From Bremia lactucae (Eukaryota > Oomycota > Peronosporomycetes > Peronosporales > Peronosporaceae): 36,106 nucleotides of DNA. Every line of letters begins with the position of its first letter. Within the stretch, counting starts at the first letter, position 1. The stretch spans positions 572,603 to 608,708 of the forward strand of contig NC_090613.1 in NCBI RefSeq assembly GCF_004359215.1. The letters run 5' to 3'. The translations under genes and the position numbers were made by a program. Shown piece after piece: positions 1 to 10,350 of this stretch. The notes under the pieces were generated by a model that had not been told where the DNA came from, searched no databases, and saw only the letters and a program-made list of their open reading frames with translations.

Positions 1-158
1 GTTTGGATGGGCAATAATGCCGCATCATCACTCCTCATGAGCTCGTTGTCCGCATCACTACTATGAGGTGACGGCAACGGTGTCGACTCATTGTAGTCGA
101 CAATGAGCGACGGATCAACATCCTCACTGTTAAAGTGGGATGGATCCTTTAGCCCTGT
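1..158 (-). pseudogene. N-terminal part of the opposite-strand ORF of a family 2 element (window-edge fragment)
   Basis: Read on the minus strand, this stretch is open from the window edge back to an in-frame TAA at 161-159. It encodes the acidic, Ser/Asp-rich motif DPSLIVDYNES followed by a PSPHSSDADNELM-like run. The same segment occurs at about 22722-22880 and 25558-25715. In this copy and at 25558 the frame is one base longer than at 22722, where a one-base deletion shifts the upstream part. It belongs to the ORF that lies opposite to pol between the chromodomain and the 3' LTR in these elements. Function is unknown; the sequence starts mid-gene, so no start codon can be assigned with confidence. 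Confidence 0.5.
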
Positions 159-434
159 TTACGCGACAGCCGCAGTGGCTGTCAGCGTTCCGACTAAGGC
201 ATTAGACGCGCCCGGCGAATTAACGCGGCGCGTGCGCTTAGTGCGAGGTTGAGTGGGCGTCTTCGCAGAAACTTACCAACGTGGCCCCTTTTAAGGTGGC
301 ATCTTGGGCGCCGTGTATGGAAACACGTGCGCTAGATTGATCGAGTGAACTAGTGGCGCGTAAAGCTGCTCGCAGTTCCTCTCTCCTCTTTGACAAATTC
401 AAAAATGTAAATTCGTTCTTACAGAGGGGGATGG
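159..434 (+). mobile_element. Non-coding 3' region of a family 2 element with polypurine tract
   Basis: No ORF is supported here. The stretch matches 22880-23154 and 25716-25991 closely. It contains, at about 250-389, one arm of the inverted repeat that is complete in element B (arms 22494-22629 and 22972-23108); the partner arm would lie left of the window. It ends in the purine run CAGAGGGGGATGG (422-434) directly before the LTR, which is the expected primer site for plus-strand DNA synthesis. Confidence 0.65.
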
Positions 435-967
435 TGTAACGGGCTAAAGTTGCCCTAATGTTACACAGTCACCGTTAAGTACACTTGGTGCTCTTAAGGG
501 GATGGTCAATTACCAAATAATAGTAATTAGACCCAGCACTCGGGTGTGGTGCACATTTGTGATTACCCCTTGTATATGTGATGCACATGGGTGCATTCAC
601 ATTAGGAGGGATGACGCCCAGCGTCATCCATTACGCGAGGTATCTAGAAAGATACGCTCGCAATACATATTTAGTGTTATCTATAGAAATAACATTTTAA
701 TTGGTAAAAATAGGTATTTGTATTTAATTATATTAAATATAAATCAGTCTGAAAACTACTTCCTATTTGGTAAGTGCGCACGAGGAGACGGATTACCGCT
801 CCCGTGACGTCACTTAACCAGAGTACTTAGTGTGTTGGGTGAGGTCGCTTGCGTGCCCACCACAACTACCTCACTGCACGCAAGAGAAGCAGGTTTAACC
901 GCTTCCTCGCTGTGCTAGGGTGTGTGTCTAAGTAGAGCGTGGCCGCATTACGACGCGCCCGCCTACA
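435..967 (+). repeat. LTR2, 3' LTR of a family 2 Ty3/gypsy element (copy 1)
   Basis: Begins TGTAACGGGC right after a polypurine tract and ends CCCGCCTACA, so it has the TG...CA ends of an LTR. Two further copies of almost the same length lie at 23155-23688 and 25992-26525, and similarity between this copy and those stops precisely at base 967, which fixes the 3' border. The segment is AT-rich in its middle (about 660-740). It is inserted in, or joined to, the 3' end of a family 1 element that resumes at about 1000. Confidence 0.82.
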
Positions 968-1110
968 ATTCACATACCATGGACTTGTTACCATGGGATA
1001 GAATTAAAAATGATGAATCCGACCAATCATCATCGTGATTAATAAAGTGGTCTTCTAGTGACCACTCTACCAAATGACAGTCAGAGTTTTGACGTTTAAA
1101 GGAGGGGTGA
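968..1110 (+). mobile_element. 3' internal end of a family 1 element with polypurine tract
   Basis: From about 1000 the sequence matches the stretch just before the 3' LTR of element C (about 34411-34538), including the shared run AATGACAGTCAGAG. It ends with the purine tract AAAGGAGGGGTGA at 1098-1110, immediately upstream of LTR1. No coding potential is supported. The remainder of this element upstream has been replaced by the family 2 element end at 1-967. Confidence 0.7.
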
Positions 1111-1551
1111 TGTACAGAAGGTATCGTTACATTAAAGTAACACTTACGGGTTGGTGATTATTATATTATCTAAATGGTAGATAATATTTGAAGAATATTA
1201 TCTTACATGGTGATATTCTAAAGGCTTATCCATTGGTAGATACAGACCATTATATCTACTTACTCCGCGGTCCAGTCAGCGCTGGACGCGCGCAAAGAGA
1301 ATGACAGATAAGACTTTTAATTCATATTTGTATTAGTTTATAATTAAGTTTGTATTAAGTAGATAGACAAAAAGACCTTAATGATATTATTACAGATTTT
1401 AGCTATCCCTCTTTAGAGCAAGTGTTTTAAAGATAAAACTTCCTCTGCACGTACTAATATGTACGTGAAGTGGCGTGAGGCACCACTCGCACTGAGGCAG
1501 TGCGAAGTGGACTTGTACAGAAGCCATACAAGTCGGCAGTGCCTCGTTACA
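1111..1551 (+). repeat. LTR1 (copy 1)
   Basis: 441 bp, starting TGTACAGAAG and ending CTCGTTACA. It matches LTR1 copies at 24516-24959, 27351-27791 and 34539-34943 over its whole length. The polypurine tract directly upstream marks it as a 3' LTR. However, a gag-like frame begins about 125 bp downstream, and the primer-binding site seen after the other 5' LTRs (TGGTAGCAC) is absent. It may be an LTR shared by two elements after recombination, or the two may simply abut. Confidence 0.82.
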
Positions 1552-1676
1552 CTCTTGCTTTTTTCCTATTATAAAGCCTTAAAGTTTACTTTTAGTAGCG
1601 AAGACTTCATAGCTTCTTATAACCCTGTAATCAGGGTAGTTTAACTAGTGTAAGGACAATGCACGTTCCAGCCAAC
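1552..1676. other. Short spacer between LTR1 and gag of element A
   Basis: No primer-binding site of the TGGTAGCAC type and no ORF is visible. The corresponding leader in element C is only about 50 bp long, so this piece is not simply the normal leader. Confidence 0.4.
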
Positions 1677-2760
1677 ATGAACATGATTGATGGAGAAGGA
1701 GGGCGCTTTCAAGCCCCTCAACAAGGCTATCACGCAAAACCTGAAAGGTTCACTCGTTTCAGTGAACTTGAATCGAACGCGTGAGCTCGTTTGTAGGCGG
1801 GCAAGCTGTTAGCGCAATGTGGTTTGCTGTGTACATTTATTTTAAAATTAACTAAAAAGAAACGAGCAACATGCGGCTATGACTCGACGGGGCAAAGAAA
1901 TGTAGCCTTGCTTCACCAGCAAGTCTCTCGACACACGGAGGCGTTGGAAGAACACAGTGCTCAAAAGGCTATTGAAACAGCAGCATTTACATGCTGCTAC
2001 CGGGCCGACGCTTTAACGTCGACCCGAAAGCTTAAAAAAAGAAGTTTGAGGCACTCCCTATCACGATGTTTGTCGAATTTGATGACGCCAATAAAGTTTG
2101 CGACATCAATGATAATGCGACAAAAGTGAGATTTGGATGCTTAACGTACGCGATACCTGGTCAATTGTATCGTGATTCATCCGATTGATGAACATATAGA
2201 GATTAACGTGTTCATTAAGGGTCTTGAAAACGGTCCTGTTAAGACCCAATTGTTCCGGCTTGAATCAAAGTAACTCGACCAAGCGATCTCTGTAGTGGAA
2301 CAGGCGGATTTTAGCTTGAAACAACATTTTGTTTTACTCGACTGCATATCGTCTACCGACACGATAAGAAACCGGAGGTCCAGAACTCATTGATATATCC
2401 TATGTATAGAACGAGAAACCTCGCTCTTCAATTTTCAAGCGGTTACAGAAATAAAAACGCTGTCAAAAGACGGGCCACGACGCCTATGAGTGTAGTGCCC
2501 CACGCCTAGTGCCCAGAAACGCTTAGCGGAACGATCGACCTCCCGCTAGCAATAGTAAAGGACGCGGGTCCGACGCTGATGCATATTGCAACGGCGAGGC
2601 AGATCGTAAGAAAACGGTCAAGATCAGTTGGTGCGGAGCGCCCTGCTCATCCAGCAAAGTCGAAAGGTTTCGCAGACCTGTTGACGAAACTGGCTCGTCA
2701 CACTCAAAAATTGTGTGTAACTGCCCCAGACGATTAGGTTAAGCTCATGACCCTGAAAAT
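1677..2760 (+). pseudogene. gag: gag of element A (broken)
   Basis: Gag forms the capsid shell and binds the element RNA. An ATG at 1677 opens MNMIDGEGGRF, with a following RFSELESNA that lines up loosely with the start of gag in element C; the frame stops after 35 codons. The C-terminal part (about 2290-2510) is clearly related to element C: the GGPE/L-rich linker and a nucleocapsid zinc knuckle whose tail reads CQKTGHDAYEC. In element C this is a full CCHC knuckle (CX2CX4HX4C); here the first cysteine is lost. Many stops show it is non-functional. Confidence 0.7.
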
Positions 2761-3150
2761 CAGAGTGTCAAAAAATTGCCACTAATCCTTTGTCGATTGT
2801 GGGGCGTCGAACAACTTTATTCAACGCATAACGCTAGAAGATCACAGGCTCATATTTAGTGAGCGCGAAATACCGCTAACAAAGATGATAGTGCGCCTAG
2901 CCACGGGCGTATCTGTAACGGTAAAAGATGCAATACACATCAAAGGGTAAACAATACGATGATGATTTCATCGCAATTGATTTTTTTTTTTTTTTTTGGA
3001 TGACAAGTTTTATGTATCCTTGGATTATCATGGCTCAGAAAATGCTATTCATGCATAAACTGGCAGCATCAAGCCGTGGCGATTCCTGTCTCTCGTTCAT
3101 CAGATGGTCAACTGATGAGCGTCTTTGAGTGTCCTCGAGCGTTTGGATGT
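2761..3150 (+). pseudogene. Retropepsin-type aspartic protease of element A (broken)
   Basis: The protease cuts Gag-Pol. The active-site region reads FVDCGASNNF, with the Asp codon at 2795-2797; the usual D-S/T-G triad is D-C-G here, as in the copies at 18757 and 29135. It is followed by an open run through LATGVSVTVK. After a T17 tract (2981-2997) that disrupts the frame, the later LDDKF and ILGLPWL-like flap/C-terminal region is still traceable at about 2998-3060. The homopolymer and frame breaks make it non-functional. Confidence 0.7.
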
Positions 3151-3950
3151 TCTACGGGTGAGTGAGATAACCCCGCTTGTGGGTCGGTCGTTTGCACGAT
3201 TGCACAAAACCTCAGTGTGACACCCCAACCCACTCTGGAGTTAGATAACGCCGGCTTTGCATAAACACAGGCAGCATCGAAGTTCGACCGCTCGGATAAG
3301 TTGAATGGTACGAGACAAGGGTGTTTTCTTGAGAAGCAACATGCAAGCAAATGTTCAACGCGTGTCTATAAGATACAGTGAGAATGTCCTAGATCAACTG
3401 GAGGGTCGATGGTTGACAATCTCGCTGTGGTTGCACAACCACAGCTAGAGGCATTTGGGAAGGATACTAAAAAATTGAGGCAATCAGCTTCTAAGCCTCT
3501 GCGGGAATAAGTCCCGGAAACCTGTGGTCAAATGCTCCCAAAAAACTTTTGGAAATAAGTTTTGAAGTGGAAACCGAGACAGTAAATGTATTAAAGAACA
3601 ATAAAGGAACTGTAGGCGCTTATACGCCTGATAACGCCTCCGAAGTCAACTTCGGAGATAACTCAATTGCCAACGCTAATTACGAAACGGCTCTTTAGTA
3701 ATCTGCGTAGTGGAAAAGTCAAGCAGATCTACGTACTTGTCACAGATAACAACTACTTGGCGGATATTCGGTCGACGATAGCATTTCCTATGAACGAGCG
3801 GGTTCTTAGCAGCTCATACATGGACGAAAGTGTACTCGAAGGGAAGACTCGAGTTGTACGTTTATGGTCTTAATCTTGAGAGTCTTTGAAGACAATTCAT
3901 TCATATAAAGATTTGAACAAGTTCAATGATGTATTTCCTGAGTCCGTACC
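3151..3950 (+). pseudogene. Protease-RT linker of element A
   Basis: The linker between protease and RT is recognisable by a block conserved in all family 1 copies: a short run LPTL...F..LR.GK.KQI.VLVT at 3667-3760, then NERVLSSS.MDESVL at about 3793-3840, and LNKFNDVFPESVPC at about 3912-3955 leading into RT. The same blocks occur in element C (about 29728-30021) and, inverted, in the D mosaic (18600-17957). No catalytic role is known for this part. Stops lie between the blocks. Confidence 0.65.
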
Positions 3951-4520
3951 GTGCGGAGTTGCCTCGTCAACAAGGGTTAGCGATCGAAAAATTCATTGCC
4001 GGTCGCTTAGCAGCGAACCAACTGAGGGAGTCAACCAACCTCTCCACATAGCTCTAAACTTGCCGCTTCGGTAAATTCTTAAGTCTCGATTCTGTGTACG
4101 TATGGCAACATGATGTTGGCGGATTGTGCATGCGTTTAATAAATTGAATGCTGCAACGGCACCAACTCAAACACCGATACCAAGAAAAGACATAATCATT
4201 GATGGCATGTCAAAGAGTACCAGCTTTTCGTTAATGGTTCTGATGGATTGAATCTATTAGGTCCTTATGCGGGAACATGACGTCCCGTTTATAGCAGTGA
4301 GCACCCCAAGCGGAATGCTATGGGAGCGGCTAGTTAGGCCATGAGGCTTAGTAATGTACCTGCGACATTTAGCAGATGTGCAATTAATCTGTTGATATCG
4401 GTGCGGGATTGCGCACTAAGTTATTTTATTGACGTCTCCGTTCATAGCAGAGCTATAGACGGAAAGTCGGACGTAGAAGTACATTGCACCCGGGCATCAC
4501 TGACTGGCTTGTGCCAGTCA
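3951..4520 (+). pseudogene. Reverse transcriptase of element A (broken, catalytic motif altered)
   Basis: RT copies element RNA into DNA. Visible motifs in order: FNKLNAATAPTQTPIPRKD (about 4134-4190), VSTPSGM (about 4300), a degenerate LSNVPATFSRC (about 4350-4380), and YFID at 4422-4433 followed by VSVHSRAIDGKSDVEVH. The YFID is at the position of the catalytic YFDD box: the first of the two metal-binding aspartates is replaced. The N-terminal fingers region is scrambled by frameshifts. Clearly inactive. Confidence 0.75.
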
Positions 4521-4551
4521 ATATAAGGGGACTTCGAAAGTTTGTTTCCTT

Positions 4552-4748
4552 CCGTGCTATATACAATGAACGGTCTGTCTCCCAAGAGAAAGACCTTAAA
4601 TTAGCTAATGCATATGTCATGGCAAAGAGTTTCTTGTCATGCACTGAATAGTTGCGTTCAGCTGGTTGAAGCTAACGCGATTGATAACAGATGACGCACT
4701 CTACGCCGTCTGTGTCTTATTGCAAGCACGCTGGCGTCACAGACCACA
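4552..4748 (-). repeat. Left arm of inverted duplication of an RNase H segment
   Basis: This 197-bp arm is the reverse complement of 4919-5114 with only a few mismatches (for example around 4592-4600). Arms are separated by about 170 bp. Relative to element C, the right arm has the normal orientation, so this arm is the inverted extra copy. Confidence 0.9.
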
Positions 4749-4799
4749 AATAATTGTCTTTCGCAACTATGCCAAAATGATAGTACACCTTTCTTCTTT

Positions 4800-5330
4800 G
4801 ATTAAAAATATAATAATTAGTCATAAAACGCTGATTGTCATCGTTATTTTAAGGGTGTCAAGCAAATCTTGATGCAATCGCCAATCCTGGCGATTGCTGA
4901 CCAAGACTGACAATTTCATGTGGTCTGTGACGCCAGCGTGCTTGCAATAAGAGACAGACGGCGTAGAGTGCGTCATCTGTTATCAATCGCGTTAGCTTCA
5001 ACTAGCTGAACGCAACTATTCAGTGCATGACAAGAAACTCCTTGCCATGACATATGCTTTAGCTAATTTAAGGACTTCTCTTGGGAGACAGACCGTTCAT
5101 TGTATATAGCACGGCCGTAAACAGTTCACATCTCTCCAAAGAATGGCGAGAAAGTTGTCTTTCTTCGCGCTATAATTTCTACGTGGAATAAAATAAATAG
5201 GACGACTTTATGTCTTAATGTCGTCGCAGATGCCGTTACGCGGCCACACGACTTTCAGCCGGCTGCGCGAACAACCGTGAGGAATAGCCTATTGTTACAA
5301 CAATCAACACTAAGCATGAACCAACTTTGC
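4800..5330 (+). pseudogene. RNase H of element A (broken; contains right arm of inverted duplication at 4919-5114)
   Basis: RNase H degrades the RNA strand of the RNA/DNA hybrid. Plus-strand sequence from about 4870 matches element C from about 30920: a VVCDAS-like first catalytic block near 4921-4935, a HDKKLLAM-like block at about 5022-5050 and WETDRSLYIA near 5083-5110. The normal YTDHASL block is missing because sequence is deleted after 5114. Stops interrupt all frames. Confidence 0.6.
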
Positions 5331-6960
5331 TACAATACGTGTCTCACCGTCAGCATTACTTGACGACGTTAGAAAAGCCTATCAAGAAGATAGTCGCTTG
5401 CAGGTTTGATGGATCACCTCATACATCCATCAGAACAACCCTTTAAAAATATGGCGAAATTGTATCGATCCTCAACAGATCGATACACAACAAGCAATGA
5501 ATTGCTGTATTACTACGTCATTGCCGGCGACAGAGGTCGTGTCGTCATCCCCACCCATAATGTTTTGCGTTAACGCATCATGTATGAGTGCCACGATACA
5601 CCAATTAAGCGGGTATCGTAGACGTGAGGAGACTTATCGCACGGTAAGCCACAACTTCTACTGACAGTATGAATTCTTACACGTGCTTGCAAAGTTTGTC
5701 AGTAAGTGAAGCTCAGGGCTTCATGCCGTCCTCCTTTACACCCTCTGCCTGTTCCGACAGTTTTGACATTCAGTATCTATGGACTTTGTCTTCGGATGTC
5801 CCGAGACGATCGCAACAGTAATTGTATTCTTAGGTTTGTTGGTCGTGCTGCCTTTTGGAGTCGATCACAGCCCAAGGCTGTGATCGTGTCTTTCTTGACA
5901 CGAAATATCAGATCCACGGGTTTCCCGTGAGCTGGTCTCAGATCGGGGTCATCGTCATGGCAGGAGGTTGAAAAGTTGTGTTTGAATCACTTGGAACACA
6001 GTTGAAAAGGTCATTCATGACCATCCGTAACAGATGGTCAGACCAACCGTTCAACTCGTACTTCGAAGAGATACTTTGCGGAGACGTCCACTCTTTTACG
6101 AGTAGGAGCTTGTCTGTTCGATAGTAGAACTTGTTATCAACAATTTGTTGCCTTAACAATCCGTTTGCCGGTTTTCGAGAATGTTTGCGCTATCCACGTA
6201 TTCACACCTTGTTTCAGAGGGACTATTATTTAAGAGGAAGAGCGTTTAATAGATCAAGAAAAAAATCTTGATCTTGATCTTCACGCATTGACTCAACAAT
6301 TAATGCGAAGGATACCAATGTTGATCCAATTAACATCGAAGTGGGCAAACTCAGTAATAGCGATAAGGCTTTTGCTGACTTTATTAACGATGGCTGAAGT
6401 ACTCAGCATCGAAACCAGTAATATCAGAGAGAACAATAATGCTGCTGTCACTATAAGAGGTGAATGACATCCGCAGTGCACACCAGTCGCACTTAATACA
6501 AAATAGAATCGAGTCACCGGGAGCATTCTTTGCGGCTAGAGAAGCTAGAAATGAAAGAACGTTGGCTCTTCCAATTTTATCAGAATTCTGGTTCGTGCAG
6601 GAATTCATCGCTGATGCGGGCGGACCGACAGAAGCGGAACTCTGACAAAAATGGAAGAGCAATTGTTCTTTCTAAGGTAAATGATGTAGTCCTACGACCT
6701 ACGTACCTAAACATTTGGTGACGAATTGTGGGCAGTAATAAATTACTGCTCAGGTATATCGGCCAGTTTTGTGCAAGGCCAATTAGATGCGTACACGATC
6801 GAGCTGCCTCGTTGGATGCGTACGTGTGCTACGTTTTGTGTCGGACTTTCCGCCCGTATTATCAGTACGAGGCTTTTCCAGTTCCGGATCCAAACGACAC
6901 GGTCTAAGGCATCCGCCAACGACTGATGGTCTCGTGACACAAACTGGTTCTCACGATCCA
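5331..6960 (+). pseudogene. Integrase of element A (broken)
   Basis: Integrase joins the cDNA to the chromosome. The RNase H-integrase linker is at 5340-5490. Zinc-binding HHCC traces follow: RIMYECHD at about 5576-5600 and ACKVCQ at about 5680-5700. The core retains SVSMDFVFGCP with the first catalytic Asp codon at 5782-5784, LVSDRG near 5935-5950, and DGQT at about 6032, where the residue expected to be the catalytic Glu is Asn. The C-terminal domain is readable at about 6600-6890 (DRQKRNSDKNGRA, later YTIELPRWM and ISTRLF). Frameshifts and stops separate the parts. Confidence 0.75.
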
Positions 6961-7049
6961 GATACTCGACTCACATCCTTCGAGAATTAAATCTCTTGAC
7001 AAGCTGCCACCAACTTGTTTCGAAGAGACTGATTAGTCCTTTCTGTCGC

Positions 7050-7960
7050 CGGTTGATCACTCGCTAATTTGCGCACAATTTTTTAACTGGTCACGGGAAA
7101 CATTATCGACCGTCACCGCTAACTCGCAACGACGGGAACGTTCGTGATCAACGTCCTTCTGTAAATACCGGAGATCGTAATTTAAGTCAAGGTGATGACT
7201 CGGGTGCCAGCTTGTATTGTGCACTGACCACGGTCCGTCTTATAAACCGGTCACGGATAACATCCAGTTTGTCAAGTTAAGCCTCGCGGCCTAGGCTTTG
7301 TACATTATGTACAAATGCCGCCCAAGCTTTGAACAAAGGAGTGACATCCTTTGCACCTTTATATGTGTACCATCGATTTCGGAAAAAGGCATCTGTGAAG
7401 AATTCTGTTATGTTCTCACCAGGCTTGTGAAGCCTGGATAGGTCCTGCAATTGGTATCGATGCCCATACCAGACCAACGTTTTATGTTGTCCCTCTCCAT
7501 TAGGTTCATGTTAACGTTCACGCTAATTTTACTCTTGGAGTGATCCTTAGGATCATTCCGTCCTTGGTGATGCTAAGTAATACCGCCAGTAACAAACTTA
7601 CCGATGTAACCTTTATGATCACTTCGTTCCTGGTGATGCATTCTGAGATCACCAGATTTTTTATCGTCCATGGAGTCATCACAAGATAACTCCGCACTGA
7701 AAGGGTCTGACGAGCAGTCAAACAACCTCGTCGTCACCTCTTTGGGTGTCACTATAGAACACGTAGGTTTCACGTACGTGGCCCCAGGCGAACCGGAGGC
7801 CTCCACAGTAGTGATCGATTCGGGCATTGCGCGAACTCTGCCAGTAACCGATAATTGGAGTAGGAGGTGAAGAACTCCCTTCTGAACAATAACCTGAAAT
7901 ATGCATTACAAGCAGCTACACTAAGCCAGCAGCCATCTTTCCGGCTTCACAGGCTACGCG
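7050..7960 (-). pseudogene. Opposite-strand ORF of element A (unknown function)
   Basis: I do not recognise this protein. On the minus strand three pieces remain: an acidic/Ser-rich N-terminal part (about 7906-7573), a middle block at 7477-7277 with FFTDAFFRNRWYTYKGAKD then AWAAFVHNVQSLGREA, and a C-terminal coiled-coil-like piece (about 7180-7050) with LRYLQKDVDHERSRRCEL. The middle and C-terminal blocks match the minus-strand ORF of element C at protein level (DAF..HRW, AW.AFV.NV, GREAWL; L..L...LD.ER..R..L) although the DNA is considerably diverged. It sits between integrase and the polypurine tract, transcribed toward integrase. Stops and frameshifts occur. Confidence 0.65.
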
Positions 7961-8090
7961 CACGGGCTTCGATACCATGTGCAATAAAAAGTTGGAATTT
8001 AAACAAGACCAACGAGTGCTAATTTACAGAGAGAGACATAAATAGTCTTATCTGCCACTCTACATCATTCACTCTAGTGACTGTTGTTTT

Positions 8091-8100
8091 AGAGAGGTGA
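8091..8100 (+). promoter_or_regulatory. Polypurine tract of element A
   Basis: AGAGAGGTGA directly precedes the LTR start, in the same position as the tracts before LTR1 and LTR2; expected plus-strand primer site. Confidence 0.55.
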
Positions 8101-8608
8101 TATAACGGGGTGTCCCGTTGCATAAATGCTATTTCCTGTAAGAAAAATATATTTACTATCTCCTACAAGAGAAAATGAATAAAGAAGTACAGAATTAAGA
8201 TCTTTTATTTGTTTGACTTTATAGTTCCAATGCTACCAAACTAGGCTAATAGAGCAATAGGTCGTTAGTTCGGTTGATTGGTTGATTTAAATTTTAATTC
8301 CACTTTGCAAATCGTTACAATACACAATTAGGTGGTACACAAGGAGGCAGATTGCATAGTGTGTTATCAATATAGCAAAGTCAGTAGTTACAAGATTGTA
8401 CGAAAGAACTCAATAGATAAATACAGATTTGCTTTTTCTCATAACCAAAGCCTTTGTATCGACCTCAAGTAGCTAATACCTCTTACCTACTTGCAACCTT
8501 CCTCTGCACGTCAGTGAACGTAAAGTAATCGAGGTACTTCACCTTCGCGATAATCCGTGTAGGTTGACTAGTACTGTTGTCAGTACTGACAAAAGGTGCT
8601 ACGTTACA
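8101..8608 (+). repeat. Diverged 3' LTR of element A
   Basis: Starts TATAACGGGG (TG changed to TA) after a purine tract and ends CTACGTTACA; about 508 bp. The first 25 bp form an inverted repeat of the ACGGG...CCCGTT type seen at the start of the other LTRs, and a CTTCCTCTGCACGT block near 8501-8514 is shared with LTR1. Overall similarity to LTR1 is low, so it is a different subfamily. No second copy is present in the window. Confidence 0.55.
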
Positions 8609-9575
8609 TTCTCTGTCCAATGAATACCGATCTGTGGTCGCAAGAACAGCACGCCACTTTTCCGCGTGCGATCAAACTCTTCTTTCACGGCCCCGGCGCG
8701 AAGTGGACGATCGAAAATCTCGGGATTCATAAATTAATAAATATCGAGTATTTCGACCCGAATTTATATGTTGTGAATTTTAAGTCCCTTTATGAAAGAA
8801 ATATAATCTTAACTTTTAAAATTCGTTATTTTTTAATGCGCTCAAGAATTAACGCAAATGACGTATGCGAGTAAAATACAATGTATCGACGAGAACGCTA
8901 TATTGGAACTAGAAAAGATACTATCGATTTACGCTACAGATTAAGCGGTTAAATGATCGTGTCGTCCATGATCTACGTAAAGGGGCATTTTTGGTTAGGC
9001 TTGATAGCAGTACTTAAAGCGAGCTACCGCGCTTTTAAAGTCAGAGGAAGACTTTAAACTCAAAGAGTCATTAAGGGTACTAATTTGTTGAGTGAGGTCG
9101 CTCTAGAGCCCATCAACTACCTCACAGCACAGAAATTTAAGCAGTTTAAAAGCTCAGTAAATCTTACAAGCTCGTAGAGCCGTAAAAATTCTAGTTAAAG
9201 AGACTCAGTGGTCGTAGATACAAGTGACCGAGAGTATATACCTCAGGAAGGCTTAATACTCTCACCGATCACAGCGCAAGATCAAAAAGGAATTGGAGTT
9301 TATTCAAGTTTAAAATATAACCTTACCCTATTTACATATAATATAGATTTGGGCCACCAGATAGATATCTGGTGGCCACTCGCATTACTCATTATAAATG
9401 GGATCTAAATGTTATTATGCACTTGGTATAGAAAAGGGATATCGAACAATAATGCGAAATGCACCACATTCACGGTTTACCAACCGAAGTGTCCCCATCA
9501 CATCCTACATTCGCTCACATTTCCTCTTTAATAACGAACAGCTAACCTTACGGTTGTATCTACATCCCTTTTATC
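8609..9575. other. Repeat remnants, no gene recognised
   Basis: AT-rich stretch without a supportable gene. A segment at about 9088-9155 (GAGTGAGGTCGCT then CAACTACCTCAC) resembles the last quarter of LTR2 (838-890 in copy 1), so part of this may be an old LTR. An 11-bp-arm palindrome GGCCACCAGAT...ATCTGGTGGCC lies at 9352-9377. A 92-codon open frame at 8596-8874 has no recognisable motif. Confidence 0.4.
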
Positions 9576-9745
9576 TTATGACACCCAAACCAGGCTCATC
9601 AAGTGTTGCCGCCTACCTTGACGACGAGAGGATCGTGGACGATGAAGGTCACAGTCCGTCAGATGAAGAGGGTAAGGATCGCAACAATAAAAGTTCCGTC
9701 GTCAACATTACTCGACGACGTTAGAAGCGCTTATCATGAAGACAA
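9576..9745 (+). pseudogene. Gag-like N-terminal fragment joined to an RNase H-integrase linker piece
   Basis: An open frame carries SSVAAYLDDERIVDDEGHSP and an acidic SDEEGKD run. A similar reading (SFLDDEKMLDYE, then TPSEDEKN) recurs at 10051-10160, suggesting the start of one and the same protein, possibly gag of an unrecognised element. At about 9690 the sequence switches to SSVVNITRRR, whose DNA is nearly the same as the RNase H-integrase linker at 29290-29340, so two unrelated parts are fused. Function cannot be assigned. Confidence 0.35.
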
Positions 9746-10050
9746 GGGTTGACGCCTCAACGCTGCAAGATCTAAACCTTGCCAAACTAAATTAAAAGGA
9801 GTTCGGTCACAATATTTATATCTGGTGGCTGCCGTATATGTTTGCCATGATAAATGAAATTTTAGGAATGAATTATTTTAAGTAGTTTAAAAGGGTATTT
9901 AACACATAAAGTAAATCTGCCACAAAACCTGTTCACCAACGGAAGTGTACCTCCCCCCATCAAACTGTTGGCTTCGAATGGCAACTTTAGCTTCTTTTCC
10001 TCTTTGAGGTTGAAATTTAAACAGCTTACCGTTCGTTTTAATTGTATTTT

Positions 10051-10350
10051 ATGTTCGATGACAACGAAGTGTGAGTCACGACTCTTTGCTCCTTCCTTGA
10101 CGATGAGAAAATGTTAGACTATGAAATTCGCACCCCATCGGAAGATGAGAAAAATAGCGTTGCTCCTACACGCCTCACCGTGTGAATTAATCTCATCGGA
10201 CTCCGCATCCGTTTCCAGAACGTGGTGCTGCGGATGACTTTGCAGCAACACCGGTCCCTGAGGTTAACATCATTACGACACGCGCAAGAGCAGGCAATCA
10301 TCAGAGAGGAACAAACTCGTCGTCAAGCTGCAGCCCTTGGAAAGTAAAAG
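10051..10350 (+). pseudogene. Second gag-like N-terminal fragment
   Basis: Starts with ATG at about 10051, MFDDNEV, and shares the LDDEKMLDYE / SEDEK run with 9576-9690. After a stop, a helical Gln/Arg-rich segment follows (RHAQEQAIIREEQTRRQAA at about 10276-10335), which could be coiled coil. The flanking non-coding sequence (about 9826-10050) also resembles 9365-9575, so about 350 bp has been duplicated and has since diverged. Assignment to gag is a guess based on position after an LTR-like region. Confidence 0.35.

Larger units (their letters stand above)
1677..8608 (+). mobile_element. Element A: decayed family 1-like Ty3/gypsy chromovirus relative
   Basis: Domain order on the plus strand is gag (from 1677), protease (about 2761-3150), linker, RT (about 3951-4520), RNase H (4552-5300), integrase (about 5330-6960), an opposite-strand ORF (about 7050-7960), polypurine tract (8091-8100) and LTR (8101-8608). 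Each part aligns by eye with the same part of element C, but stops and frameshifts occur every 100-200 bp. No chromodomain is visible between integrase and the opposite-strand ORF, unlike element C. The 3' LTR is not an obvious match to LTR1, so A belongs to a diverged subfamily. Confidence 0.75.

Noticed and set aside
502..807. 101-codon plus-strand ORF repeated at 23222-23494 and 26059-26277
   Set aside because: It lies entirely inside LTR2. The copies are nearly identical in DNA, so the shared reading frame carries no evidence of coding, and the frame is broken at different points in the other copies.
2981..2997. T17 run as an oligo-dT/poly-A tail of a retroposed minus-strand transcript
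   Set aside because: Protease sequence continues directly on both sides with no target-site duplication, so it is a homopolymer expansion.
8596..8874. 92-codon plus-strand ORF after the element A LTR
   Set aside because: AT-rich, no domain, starts within the LTR end; open length is within chance expectation.
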